A program made the position numbers and the translations under genes. A stretch of DNA of 49,823 nt from Rhodocyclales bacterium (lineage in GTDB: Bacteria > Pseudomonadota > Gammaproteobacteria > Burkholderiales > Rhodocyclaceae). Where the stretch lies: positions 1 to 49,823 of the forward strand of contig JACRIY010000012.1 of assembly GCA_016235805.1 (NCBI GenBank), read 5' to 3'. The notes below the pieces were generated by a model. The model was not told the origin of the DNA. It did no database searches and saw only the letters and a program-made list of their open reading frames with translations. Position 1 is the first letter of the stretch. Each line of letters starts with the position of its first letter. This document shows, in pieces, positions 28,800-37,063 of the stretch.

Positions 28800-30182
28800 T
28801 CAACCGCCGGCGATTTCCTGCCGCAGGTCGCGGATCGACGCGTCCAGTTGTCGCGCCATTTCGTCGAGCAGGTCGCGCCCCTGGCGACGGGCGTGGCGCG
28901 TGGCGACGAACAGTTCATACAGGCGCGAGCCGAACAGGCGATGCAATTCCGCTTCTATCGTCGCCAGACGCGCCCGCAGGCGCTCCACCTGGAGCCGCGG
29001 CGTCGTCGCCGGCGAAGGGTTCGCCGCGGCGCCCGGCGTCTCCTCGCGGCCCGCTTGCCACCTTGCGGCGAGCTGGCGCAGGGATGGCTCGTCACCAAGG
29101 CGGTAGGCGTGGTTGGCTTCGATCATGAGCTGCGTCCGCCAGGCGCGATCGGCTTCGTCATTCGCGCGGTCTGGATGGATCTGCTGCGCGATGCGGCGGA
29201 AGAGGCGTTTTACCGCGTCGCCGCGGGGGAGGACCGGCGCCTGGCCCGCATCGGCCGCGTTGAAGCGCCGCGACTCGTTCGCCGATTGTTCTGCCTGGCG
29301 TTCGCGCGCCTCCGCTGTTGACCGCGCTTCCGGATTGGCCGGCTGGCGCGCAGCTTCGCGTCTTGCCAGCGTGGCCTGGAGCGCATCCTGTTCGGCGAGC
29401 AGACGGCCTACCCGCGCATAGTAATCGCGGGTGAATTCGTCCAGTTCGGCCTCGACGCTGGCCAGTTCCAGTTCGAGGTCGGCGATGTCCTGTGTCAACT
29501 GGGCGCGCTCGTGCAACAGGCGGGGTATTTCTTCATGGGCCTCGAGGCCGGTTGTCCTGGCGGGACCCGCATGCAAGCCGACCTGCAGCAGGCAGCTTGT
29601 CGAGGCTACCAGTTCGTGCGGTGCGTCGCAGCGGAAGAGCAGGGTGATGTCGACCTTGCTTTCTCCAGTCATCGGGCGGGCGGCGAGCGGAAGAATCTGT
29701 ACGGGAAACAGCGCGGCAAACTGCGGCGGAACCTCGCCGTCCGCCGGCGACCAGGATTGCGCCCGCTGCCACAGCGCGGGACAGGCGGCCAGGTACCGGC
29801 GCTGATGGGTCCAGGCGGCTGAACGGCTTTCTTCGCCGTCGCGCCAGAGCCGACTTTTCATCAGCGAGAGCGTGGCGCGCAGCGCGATGCTGGCAGCGAA
29901 GTCGGCGGCAGGCAGGACCAGGCAGAGCGGGCGGATGGCGAGCGCAAGCGCGTTAGACAGTTCGGGCAGGGCCTCGTCGTCTGCCACCAGGACCCGCAAG
30001 CTGCGACCGTGGGCAAGGGCGATCGCGGCAAAGGCGGCGAGTGTGGCCACCGGTTCTGTCGGCAGACTTTCCTCGAACGGCATGGAGCCCGGCGCTGCCT
30101 TGCTCAGGCGCGCAAACCAGCGTTCGGCCAGCCGCGCTGCGGCATCGCCGTCCGCGGCGAGGCTGCGGGAAGCGGCGGGCAT
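28800..30182 (-). CDS. J-domain protein at the end of the chemotaxis operon
   Basis: The protein has 460 residues from ATG 30182; a TTG start at 30224 would add fourteen. Residues of about 1-210 are an unrecognised domain (MPFEESLPTEPVATLAAFAA, FPVQILPLAARPM). A coiled coil follows (LELELASVEAELDEFTRDYY). Near residue 340 lies a J domain with the diagnostic HPD in KRLFRRIAQQIHPDR and a following helix (LMIEANHAYRLGD), then a second coiled coil to the end. J domains recruit Hsp70/DnaK and stimulate its ATPase. The gene begins 58 bases after cheA ends and is convergent with the Sel1 gene. It may be a DnaK co-chaperone for a chemotaxis or motility component; the partner is unknown. Confidence 0.8.
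   Translation of the reverse strand: MPAASRSLAADGDAAARLAERWFARLSKAAPGSMPFEESLPTEPVATLAAFAAIALAHGRSLRVLVADDEALPELSNALALAIRPLCLVLPAADFAASIALRATLSLMKSRLWRDGEESRSAAWTHQRRYLAACPALWQRAQSWSPADGEVPPQFAALFPVQILPLAARPMTGESKVDITLLFRCDAPHELVASTSCLLQVGLHAGPARTTGLEAHEEIPRLLHERAQLTQDIADLELELASVEAELDEFTRDYYARVGRLLAEQDALQATLARREAARQPANPEARSTAEARERQAEQSANESRRFNAADAGQAPVLPRGDAVKRLFRRIAQQIHPDRANDEADRAWRTQLMIEANHAYRLGDEPSLRQLAARWQAGREETPGAAANPSPATTPRLQVERLRARLATIEAELHRLFGSRLYELFVATRHARRQGRDLLDEMARQLDASIRDLRQEIAGG
29832..29858 (-). repeat. Dispersed 25-bp motif, weak copy H
   Basis: On the minus strand this reads AAAAGTCGGCTCTGGCGCGA then CGGCGAAG. It shares the AAAGTCGGC start and CGGCGAAG end with copy G but differs in the middle. 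It is inside the J-domain gene and may be coincidental. Confidence 0.2.
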
Positions 30183-30240
30183 GGGGGTTAGTATCCGGGG
30201 CGCCGCATCGAGGGCGGCAGGCAACTCCGTCGCCGCGGAG

Positions 30241-32166
30241 TCATCCGGCGGCGGCGGCCCTTTCCTCGGCTGGCATGAAGGCGGAACGTGGCACGCCGCG
30301 CGAATGGCCGCTCATGGCGAACAACTCTTTCATGTCGAGGATCAGTACGATCTTGCCGTTGGACAGTGTCGTGACGCCGGAGACGCCTTTCGGACGGAAA
30401 TCGTCGAGCGACTTGATCACCGCGTCTTCGCGGCCCATGAAGCCGTCGATGGCGACGATGAAGGAGGAATGCTCCGACGTTTGCATCAGCACGCCGAAGC
30501 CCGGAGGACGCTCAGCCGGCCAGCCCAGCAGGTGGCTCAGCGGATACATCGGCAGGACTTCGCCACGCACCACCATGGTGGCGCGACCACCGACTTCCTG
30601 CACGGCGGACGGCTGGATGGGCATGATCTCGCGCACCAGCGATAACGGCACGGCGAAGGGCTGGTCGCCCAGTTGCACCAGCAGCACCGGCAGGATCGCC
30701 AGCGTCAGGGGCAGCGAGATGACGAAGGTGGAGCCGCGCCCGGCGGTGGACTTGATGTCGATGTTGCCCTTCAGGCGCTGGATGTTGGTCTTGACCACGT
30801 CCATCCCCACGCCGCGGCCGGACACGTCGGAGGCAACGTCCTTGGTCGAGAATCCGGGCAGCAGGATCAGTTCGAAGCTCTGCCGTTCGTCCATCGAATT
30901 GGCATCGTCGATCGTGATCAATCCCTTTTCGACCGCTTTGGCACGCAGGCGCTCGGGGTTCATGCCGCGGCCGTCGTCGGCGATCAGGATCACGATGTGG
31001 TCGCCTTCCTGCCGGGCTTCCAGGCGGACATGCGACTTCGCCGGCTTTCCCGCGGCGCGGCGTTCCTCGGGGGACTCGATGCCGTGGTCGACCGCATTTC
31101 GGATCAAGTGGATGATCGGATCGCCGAGGTCGTCGATCATCGTCTTGTCGATCTCGGTTTCTTCGCCGATCAGCAGCAGTTCCACGTCCTTGCCCAGACT
31201 GCGGGCCAGGTCGCGGGCAATGCGCGGATACTTCTGGAACAGGCGGCCGACAGGTTGCATGCGGGTCTTCATCACCGCGTTCTGCATGTCCGAGACCAGC
31301 AGGTCGAGCTGGCTGATCGCCTGGTCCAGGGCATGAAGGGTCTCGGAATCGGTGCGGCCGCTGATGATTTCGGTGCGCAGCGCGTTCAGGCGGTTCTTGG
31401 TGAGGCCGATCTCGCCGGAAAGGTTCAATACCTGGTCGAGGCGGACGGTATCCACCCGGATCGACATGTCGCGGGTCTTCTCGCTGTCGCGCCGGCCCGC
31501 CGGTGCGGCGGCACCGGGCTTGTCACCGGCCCGGCGGCCGATCGCGGCATTGACGATGGCTTCCGGAGTCTTTTCTGCAATGGCTGTGGAATCCGGCTTG
31601 GCGGCGGGGGCGGTGCCCGCTGCAGGCGTCGCCGCTGGTGGCGCTGCAATGGCGGCGAACAGGGTGTTCCAGTCCGGCCCGCCATCGCCGACGATCATCG
31701 GTGCGGCGACTGCGCCGGGGCTCGCAGCGGGAGCGGCTGGCGCCGGTGCGGCCGCGGCGGCCGGGGCCTGGCCTGCCAGCGCGGCCTTCAGGTCGGCCAG
31801 CAGTGCCGGGTCGGCTGCCTTGGGTTGCAGCCCGCGTTCAAGCATGTCGAACATGCCGCGCACAGCGGCCGTGGCGGCGAGAATCACGTCCATGTTTTCG
31901 CCGGTCACTTGCAGCTCGTTCTTGCGCAGACGATCGAAGAGGTTCTCCGTCAGGTGGCAAAGGGTCACCAGTTCCGTGGCGTTGAGGAATCCGGCGCCCC
32001 CCTTGATGGTGTGGAAGCCGCGGAATATCTCGTTGAGCAGGGCGTGGTCGCTCGGGTTCTGCTCGAGGTCGATCAGCTTGTTGTCGACGCCGGCAAGCAG
32101 TTCTCCGGCTTCGACCAGGAAATCCTGCAGCAGGTCTTCCATTCCCTCAAAGTTGCTCACATCCAT
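30241..32166 (-). CDS. cheA: Chemotaxis histidine kinase CheA
   Basis: CheA is the array kinase that phosphorylates CheY, CheB and CheV. The chain is 641 residues. The P1 HPt domain has the phospho-accepting H52 (FRGFHTIKGGAGF). A long Ala/Pro-rich section stands where P2 often lies, so a folded P2 domain is not obvious. P3 is recognised from SIRVDTVRLDQVLNLSGE. P4 carries HLIRNAVDHGIES, ADDGRGM and the GRGVGMDVVK motif. P5 is the CheW-like regulatory domain at the C-terminus (LPVLLVQLGDQPFAVPLSLV). It lies after cheZ with a 97-base gap that holds a small open frame and a GC-rich hairpin. No cheW gene is in the operon. Confidence 0.98.
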   Translation of the reverse strand: MDVSNFEGMEDLLQDFLVEAGELLAGVDNKLIDLEQNPSDHALLNEIFRGFHTIKGGAGFLNATELVTLCHLTENLFDRLRKNELQVTGENMDVILAATAAVRGMFDMLERGLQPKAADPALLADLKAALAGQAPAAAAAPAPAAPAASPGAVAAPMIVGDGGPDWNTLFAAIAAPPAATPAAGTAPAAKPDSTAIAEKTPEAIVNAAIGRRAGDKPGAAAPAGRRDSEKTRDMSIRVDTVRLDQVLNLSGEIGLTKNRLNALRTEIISGRTDSETLHALDQAISQLDLLVSDMQNAVMKTRMQPVGRLFQKYPRIARDLARSLGKDVELLLIGEETEIDKTMIDDLGDPIIHLIRNAVDHGIESPEERRAAGKPAKSHVRLEARQEGDHIVILIADDGRGMNPERLRAKAVEKGLITIDDANSMDERQSFELILLPGFSTKDVASDVSGRGVGMDVVKTNIQRLKGNIDIKSTAGRGSTFVISLPLTLAILPVLLVQLGDQPFAVPLSLVREIMPIQPSAVQEVGGRATMVVRGEVLPMYPLSHLLGWPAERPPGFGVLMQTSEHSSFIVAIDGFMGREDAVIKSLDDFRPKGVSGVTTLSNGKIVLILDMKELFAMSGHSRGVPRSAFMPAEERAAAAG

Positions 32167-32237
32167 CTCCTTCGAGTGACTTCAGAGCAGGCTAATGCGC
32201 GCGAAGCGCGCGTTATGCCGAAACTAAAATTGCTCAT
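32157..32237 (-). CDS. Possible 26-aa leader peptide before cheA
   Basis: A short frame starts at ATG 32237, six bases after a good AGGAG site, and runs for 26 codons (MSNFSFGITRASRALACSEV and six more). It ends inside the first codons of cheA, so its stop overlaps the cheA start region. Translation of it would read through the GC-rich hairpin at 32194-32214. Its first codons resemble those of cheA (AGCAATTTT against AGCAACTTT). It could be a leader that couples cheA translation, or simply a fortuitous frame. Confidence 0.25.
   Translation of the reverse strand: MSNFSFGITRASRALACSEVTRRRWM
32194..32214 (-). promoter_or_regulatory. GC-rich hairpin between cheZ and cheA
   Basis: The sequence is AACGCGCGCTTCGCGCGCAT on the minus strand plus a final T. 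It has a six-base GCGCGC stem around a three-base loop, extended by one G-T and two A-T pairs. No U-run follows, so it does not look like an intrinsic terminator. It could mark an mRNA processing point or affect cheA translation. Confidence 0.4.
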
Positions 32238-32263
32238 GACGGACTCCTAGTGAAAGCGCATGT

Positions 32264-33109
32264 TCAGAATCCCAGGCTTTCCAGCAGGTCATCCACCTGC
32301 CCCTGGTTGCTGACGACGTCGACGCGCCCCTCGGGGCGGATCACCGGGCCGTTGAGCAGCCCTTCCGGCGCTTCGGCCTTGCGCTCGGGCGGCATGGCCT
32401 GGAGCAGGAGTCCCAGCAACTGCGTTTCCAGCCCCTGCACCATTTCGACGACTTTCTTGATGACCTGACCGGTCAGGTCCTGGAAATCCTGCGCCATCAT
32501 GATTTCCATGAGCTGCTCGTTGGTCAGCCTTAGCTTCTCCGGCGCCAGCGCGAAGTAGCCGCGGCTGTCTGCGGCCAGGGACTTGAACTCGTCCACCGAC
32601 AACTGGTTGGAGAACATCCGCTCCCAGCGTTCGCCCAGTGCCTGTGAGCGGGCCAGCAGGTCGTCCTGCAGCGGTCGTGCGATGTCGGTGGCATTGAGCA
32701 CGCGCGATGCGGCCTGTTCGGTCATCTTTGCGATGTAGGAAAGGCGCTCGCGCGCGTCTGGGATCTGGCGTGCGGAATCTTCCAGCAGCTGGTCCATGCC
32801 GAGGCCGCGCAGGCTGTCGTGCAACTGGCGGGCGAGTTGGCCGATGCCGTTGAACACCGCGTCCGGTGGGGCCGCTTCGAAAGTCGGCGCCGGCGGCACG
32901 GCGACCACCGGTGCCTGGGCTTGGCTTACGCTGTCGAACAGAGCCTGCAGCTCGTCTGAGTCGCCGGCATCGGATTGCATTGCCGCCGGTGCCGACGGCG
33001 CGTGAGGCGCCGGCTCGGGCGCCGGCGCAGTGCCGGCCGCGATGCTGTCGAACAGGGCCTGCAGGTCGGCGGAGTCGTTGCCGTCGTCGTGTGCGATTGG
33101 ATTTGCCAT
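32264..33109 (-). CDS. cheZ: Protein phosphatase CheZ
   Basis: CheZ removes the phosphate from CheY-P and ends the tumble or reversal signal. I place the start at ATG 33109 (MANPIAHDDGNDSADLQALF), giving 281 residues; the longer frame adds fifteen residues without a ribosome site. The N-terminus is acidic and Ala/Pro-rich with a repeated LQALFDS motif (two copies near residues 14 and 52). The helical hairpin body contains the catalytic region MAQDFQDLTGQVIKKVVEMV with the active-site glutamine in QDLTGQ. The C-terminal peptide VDDLLESLGF is the classic CheY-binding tail. The gene lies between cheY and cheA, on the same strand. The repeated motif in its linker is noted as copy D. Confidence 0.97.
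   Translation of the reverse strand: MANPIAHDDGNDSADLQALFDSIAAGTAPAPEPAPHAPSAPAAMQSDAGDSDELQALFDSVSQAQAPVVAVPPAPTFEAAPPDAVFNGIGQLARQLHDSLRGLGMDQLLEDSARQIPDARERLSYIAKMTEQAASRVLNATDIARPLQDDLLARSQALGERWERMFSNQLSVDEFKSLAADSRGYFALAPEKLRLTNEQLMEIMMAQDFQDLTGQVIKKVVEMVQGLETQLLGLLLQAMPPERKAEAPEGLLNGPVIRPEGRVDVVSNQGQVDDLLESLGF
32879..32904 (+). repeat. Dispersed 25-bp motif, copy D (in cheZ linker)
   Basis: The plus strand reads GAAAGTCGGCGCCGGCGGCA then CGGCGA, the reference form of the motif. It lies antisense in the variable Pro/Ala linker of CheZ (VAVPPAPTFEAAPP), upstream of the conserved helices. Confidence 0.4.
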
Positions 33110-33141
33110 GGTACGGATTCCCGGTTGCGTTGCGAATGCCC

Positions 33142-33543
33142 TCAGGCACTCCATCCCAGCTTCTCGAATATTTTGGTGAGCTTTTCACCCAGGGTCGCCG
33201 CCGTGAAGGGCTTGACGATGTAACCCGAGGCTCCGGCCTGCGCTGCCTGAATGATGTTCTCGCGCTTGGCTTCTGCCGTGATCATCAGCACCGGCAGATG
33301 CTTCAGGGTGGGATCGGCGCGCACCGCCTGGAGCAGGGCCAGTCCGTCCATGTTGGGCATGTTCCAGTCGGTGACGACGAAGTCGATGCCGCCGGCCTTG
33401 AGCCGCTGCAATGCGACGGCGCCGTCTTCCGCCTCGTCAGCGTTGGCATAGCCGAGTTCCTTGAGCAGGTTGCGCACGATGCGGCGCATGGTCGAGAAGT
33501 CGTCGACGACGAGGAATTTGAGTTTGGTGGGATCAATTGCCAT
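33142..33543 (-). CDS. cheY: Chemotaxis response regulator CheY
   Basis: CheY-P binds the flagellar switch (FliM) and changes rotation. The single-domain protein has 133 residues. The acid pocket D14-D15 ([11 protein letters not shown]), the phosphorylation site D59 ([12 protein letters not shown]), the switch threonine in [11 protein letters not shown] and K111 ([15 protein letters not shown]) are all present. The sequence is very close to enteric CheY. It is followed after 32 bases by cheZ and preceded after 14 bases by the double cheV gene, all on the minus strand. Confidence 0.98.
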   Translation of the reverse strand: MAIDPTKLKFLVVDDFSTMRRIVRNLLKELGYANADEAEDGAVALQRLKAGGIDFVVTDWNMPNMDGLALLQAVRADPTLKHLPVLMITAEAKRENIIQAAQAGASGYIVKPFTAATLGEKLTKIFEKLGWSA

Positions 33544-33557
33544 GTTTTGCCTCTATA

Positions 33558-35501
33558 TCAGTTCGTTGCATGCCTTTGCAGTTGCGAGCGTAGCGTCTGC
33601 GCAAGCGCCTCGGCATCGAATTTTGCTACGTAGGCATCCACGCCCACGCTCCTGCCCATGGCGTGATTTGCCTGGGACGAAAGCGAAGAGTGCATCACGA
33701 CGGGAATCCCGTCAAAGCGTTTGTCGGACTTGATGTTGCGCGTCAGCACATAGCCGTCCATTTCGGGCATTTCGGCGTCGACCAGGATCAGGTCCAGTTC
33801 CTCGCGCACGCTGCGTCCGATCTGTTGGGCATGGGACGCCATGCCGGAAAGCCGGGTCCACGCTTCCATCCCGTTCTGCGCAAATTTGTGGTGCACGGCC
33901 AGCTTGTCGAGAACTTCCGCGATCTTTTTGCGCGCGACCAGTGAATCGTCCACGAAGAATACGTTGATCTCATGGCCATCGACCATCGGGTCGATCTGGC
34001 CGACCACGGCTTCGCCGAAGGTGTCGGCCATGATCTGTTCCACGTCGAGGATCGAAACCAGGCGTCCGTCGTCCAGTTCCGTGATCGCCAGGATGTAGCC
34101 CCCAGCCCCGGCCCCGTTCGCCTCCGAAGCGCGCACCTTTTCCCAGTCCACGCGGATGATGCGGTCCACGTCATGCACCAGGAAGCCCAGGTTGCGCTTG
34201 TTGTATTCAGTGACCAGCATTGATCCGCCGCGGCCCGCAGGGGCATCCTCCAGCTTCATGGCGCCGGCCAGTGACAGCACCGGGATCACGCTGCCGCGCA
34301 GACTGATGAGTCCTTCGACGCCGAAGGGCATGTTCGGCGTACGGGTGATGTCGGGCGTGTCGCTGACCTCGCGCACCTTGAACACGTTGATGCCGAACAG
34401 TTCGTTGGTGCCGAGGGAGAACAGCAGGATCTCCATCCGGTTGGAACCGGCCAGGCGGGTACGCGCGTCGACGCTGTCGAGCATGCCGCCCGAAGCGCGC
34501 AAGGCCGGCAGCGAACCCGTCGGCGTGCCTGACGATCCTGCGTCGTCGTGCTCCTGATGCGCGCCCACCAGCAGGCGCGCCAGCGTCTCGGAAAGGCGAT
34601 GCGGTTCGAATTTCGGGATGTACTCGTCGACGCCCACCGAGTGGCCAAGTTGCTGGTTGGACGCGGATGACAGCGACGAATGCATCAGCACCGGAATGCC
34701 GATGAAGCGCGGGTCGGCCTTGACGTTGCGCGTCAGCAGGTAACCATCCATCTCCGGCATCTCGACGTCGGTCAGGATGAGCTGGATGTAGTCCTTTGCC
34801 GGTCGGCCAGCCCGATCCGCCTGGTCGGCGATGCGGCGCAGTTCATCCCAGGCCGCGCGACCGTTCACCGCGCTGATGGCGTTTACTCCCATCGCCTCCA
34901 GGGTGCGCTGGATCTGTCCGCGCGCCACCGAGGAATCGTCGGCGAACAGCACCGTGAGGTCGTTGCGCTCCAGCGCCGGAATGTTGGCGAACTGGGTCTC
35001 GTCGGGCTTCACCGTCTCCGCCAGTATTCGCTCGACGTCGAGCAGCATGACCAGGCGACCGTCGGGCAGTTCGGTGACCGCCGTCACCAGGCCGCCCATC
35101 TGGCTGGTGAGCATGTCCGGCGGCACGCGCATCTGGGACCAGTCCAGGCGCAGGATGGTGTCCACCGATTCGACCAGGAAGCCCTGGGTGTGATGGTTGT
35201 ACTCCGTGACGATCATAATCTCGCGCGGTGCTTCCGTCGCGATGCCTGAGTAATCGGAGAGGTCGATCACCGGCACCAGCGCGCCGCGCAGGCTGACCAT
35301 GCCTTTCACCGCGGCGGCCATCTCCGGCACCACCGTGATCGGCGGCGTGCCCATCACCTCGCGTACCTTGAACACGTTGATGCCGAAGGTCTCGCGACGG
35401 TTGTTGCGCGGATCCTCGCCCAGAGAAAACAGCAGGATCTCAAGCTTGTTGGTCCCCGCCAGGCGGGTTCTCGCGTCGATATCTTTCAGCAGTTCGGACA
35501 T
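33558..35501 (-). CDS. cheV: Tandem CheV: CheW-REC-CheW-REC fusion
   Basis: CheV couples chemoreceptors to CheA through a CheW-like domain and carries a receiver domain for adaptation. A normal CheV has about 310 residues; here one uninterrupted frame of 647 residues holds two complete CheV units. I start at ATG 35501 (MSELLKDIDARTRLAGTNKL) rather than 86 codons upstream. Unit 1 (about 1-325) has LEILLFSLG, the MVSLRGALVPVIDL signature, LFADDSSVAR and the receiver site LTDVEMPEMDG. Unit 2 (about 340-647) repeats these: MEILLFSLG, LISLRGSVIPVLSL, FFVDDSLVAR and VDAEMPEMDG. Both receivers end in the CheV-type MHSSLSS region. An internal ATG at 34484 begins the second unit but has only a weak ribosome site. 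It is the only CheW-type coupler in this operon. Confidence 0.95.
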   Translation of the reverse strand: MSELLKDIDARTRLAGTNKLEILLFSLGEDPRNNRRETFGINVFKVREVMGTPPITVVPEMAAAVKGMVSLRGALVPVIDLSDYSGIATEAPREIMIVTEYNHHTQGFLVESVDTILRLDWSQMRVPPDMLTSQMGGLVTAVTELPDGRLVMLLDVERILAETVKPDETQFANIPALERNDLTVLFADDSSVARGQIQRTLEAMGVNAISAVNGRAAWDELRRIADQADRAGRPAKDYIQLILTDVEMPEMDGYLLTRNVKADPRFIGIPVLMHSSLSSASNQQLGHSVGVDEYIPKFEPHRLSETLARLLVGAHQEHDDAGSSGTPTGSLPALRASGGMLDSVDARTRLAGSNRMEILLFSLGTNELFGINVFKVREVSDTPDITRTPNMPFGVEGLISLRGSVIPVLSLAGAMKLEDAPAGRGGSMLVTEYNKRNLGFLVHDVDRIIRVDWEKVRASEANGAGAGGYILAITELDDGRLVSILDVEQIMADTFGEAVVGQIDPMVDGHEINVFFVDDSLVARKKIAEVLDKLAVHHKFAQNGMEAWTRLSGMASHAQQIGRSVREELDLILVDAEMPEMDGYVLTRNIKSDKRFDGIPVVMHSSLSSQANHAMGRSVGVDAYVAKFDAEALAQTLRSQLQRHATN

Positions 35502-35536
35502 GTCGTGCCTTTCGCTATTCCTCGTTGCGCCATGGC

Positions 35537-36382
35537 TCAGCTTTGCAGCGCGCCGATCAGCGACTCGACTTCGGCCGCCGATTCTTCCAGCATGCTGCTC
35601 AGGGTCTGGTCGTCCAGCGCGATATCGATTCGTGCCTCGGTGCCTTCGCGGCCCTTGCCGGCGAGTTGGGACAGTGGCGATTCCATCGGTGCCAGGCAGT
35701 CGGCCAGCAGCAGGGTATCCGCCAGCGATTGCGGCGGCATGGCAAGGTAGCCCTGCCACATGCCTTCGATCGCTTCCATCACCGGTGCCGGCGCGCCCAG
35801 GCGCTTGAGCACCGCGCGTCCGATCAGCGCGGCCCCGCCTTCCTCCCAGGCCAGCAGGGCGCCGTGCTCCGCTTCCAGCAGGCCCGGATACTTTGCGGCG
35901 CGCGAAATCAGGTAGAACGCGCCGACCTCATGGATGATGCCGGCGAAAAAAGCCGTGTCCGGGTCGACATGGGTGAAGCGGCGGGCGATCACCTGGGCCA
36001 GGGCGGCGACGTGCGCCGTGTGGTGCCACAGGCGCACGGCCAGTTCGCGGTGTGCCGGCGTGTGCGCCATGCCCTCCATCTGCCGCACCACGACAGCCGC
36101 CGCGAGTACCCGCAAGGTGTTGAAGCCGAGCCGTGATACGGCATTGCGCACATCGGCGATCGCGCGTCCGGAGCGGTTGTAGATCACCGAGTTGGCGACC
36201 GCGACGACGCGTGCCGCCAGCAGCGGGTCGGCCTGCACGAGTTTGGCCAGTTGTTCGATGGAACAGTCCGGGTCGTCGAGCACCCGCTGCACCTTGAGCG
36301 CCATTTCGGTGGTTGTCGGAAAGACCAGTTCGTCGCTGCTCGCGCTTTCGGCGACACTTTCCAGGATCGCTTGCACGTCCAT
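35537..36382 (-). CDS. HDOD-domain signalling protein in the chemotaxis operon
   Basis: HDOD domains are related to HD phosphohydrolases but usually lack metal-binding residues and act as protein interaction modules. I choose ATG 36382 (MDVQAILESV) because GGAAGGA stands six bases before it; an ATG at 36442 would add twenty residues with a poor ribosome site. The protein then has 281 residues. Signature segments are LVFPTTTEMALKVQRVLDD, LAKLVQADPLLAARVVAVAN, SRLGFNTLRVLAAAVVVRQM and FFAGIIHEVGAFYLISRA. It is cytosolic. It lies between cheD and the double cheV gene on the minus strand. Its task in chemotaxis is not known; HDOD proteins elsewhere affect motility and c-di-GMP-linked control. Confidence 0.9.
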   Translation of the reverse strand: MDVQAILESVAESASSDELVFPTTTEMALKVQRVLDDPDCSIEQLAKLVQADPLLAARVVAVANSVIYNRSGRAIADVRNAVSRLGFNTLRVLAAAVVVRQMEGMAHTPAHRELAVRLWHHTAHVAALAQVIARRFTHVDPDTAFFAGIIHEVGAFYLISRAAKYPGLLEAEHGALLAWEEGGAALIGRAVLKRLGAPAPVMEAIEGMWQGYLAMPPQSLADTLLLADCLAPMESPLSQLAGKGREGTEARIDIALDDQTLSSMLEESAAEVESLIGALQS

Positions 36383-36388
36383 CGGAAT

Positions 36389-36395
36389 TCCTTCC
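36389..36395 (-). promoter_or_regulatory. Ribosome binding site that sets the HDOD start
   Basis: On the minus strand GGAAGGA lies exactly six bases before ATG 36382, while the in-frame ATG at 36442 has no comparable site. This supports the shorter 281-residue product. Confidence 0.7.
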
Positions 36396-36450
36396 CGTGA
36401 GCCTGCATCGCCGGATGCCGGTGGTTGCGTGAATGTGTTCATGGCCGATC

Positions 36451-37041
36451 TCAGAACAGTTCGATCTTCTTTTCGGTCGATGGCCGCGTGGGGCGAGCCA
36501 GCGATTGTTCGTAGTCGCGCTCGGCCTTGACCACGTCCTGCACGCCGGGCTGGCTGATGGGCAGCCGACGGCAGAAGGCGTCGCCACCGTCCGGCGTGAA
36601 CAGGACCTTGCGCGACCAGGCGCCGCCGAAGTCCTTCGCCGCCAGCGGGATGCCCTCGCGTTCCAGCCACTCCTGGGCGAACTCGGCATTGCGCTGGCCG
36701 ATCGCCATCAGGATCGATGTGACGATGGTGCCGCCGCCGAAGGCCTTGGCGATGATGCGCTGCTTGGCGGCACCCTTGCTCAGCATGGTGTTTAGCAGAA
36801 CTTCCATCGAGTAGTCCCCCGCGAGGATCACGTCGGTGTCGTCCCCGGCGGTCTTGGTGCGGCTGGGCAGCAGAAAATGGTTCATTCCCGCCAGGCGCAG
36901 CTTGGGGTCGTACAGGCAGACGGCAACGCAGGAGCCGAGCAGGGTGGTGATCGGCCGTTCCGTCTCGACCGCCCAGCCACCCGGGTTGATGTTGCGGGCG
37001 CGGCGCTCGAGGTCTTTTGGATCGTGTTCGATGGGCGGCAT
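36451..37041 (-). CDS. cheD: Chemoreceptor glutamine deamidase CheD
   Basis: CheD converts glutamine to glutamate at methylation sites of chemoreceptors. The start at ATG 37041 (MPPIEHDPKDLERRARNINP) gives 196 residues; the longer frame runs inside cheB. The catalytic cysteine is in TTLLGSCVAVCLYD and the catalytic histidine in LAGMNHFLLPS. A third conserved block is KAFGGGTIV. The gene follows cheB with a 22-base gap, and its stop lies 68 bases before the HDOD start. Length and motifs are normal for the family. Confidence 0.96.
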   Translation of the reverse strand: MPPIEHDPKDLERRARNINPGGWAVETERPITTLLGSCVAVCLYDPKLRLAGMNHFLLPSRTKTAGDDTDVILAGDYSMEVLLNTMLSKGAAKQRIIAKAFGGGTIVTSILMAIGQRNAEFAQEWLEREGIPLAAKDFGGAWSRKVLFTPDGGDAFCRRLPISQPGVQDVVKAERDYEQSLARPTRPSTEKKIELF

Positions 37042-37063
37042 GGTGCGGGATTCCTGGATTGGT

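Noticed and set aside
32986..33002. Additional copy of the dispersed motif in the cheZ N-terminal linker
   Set aside because: Only the core partly matches (GTCGGCACCGGCGGCAATGC on the plus-complement) and the flanks do not; it is explained by Ala/Pro codons.
35502..35759. 86-codon extension of the double CheV
   Set aside because: It overlaps the HDOD gene in another frame and reads as non-coding; MSELLKDIDARTRL is the normal CheV beginning.
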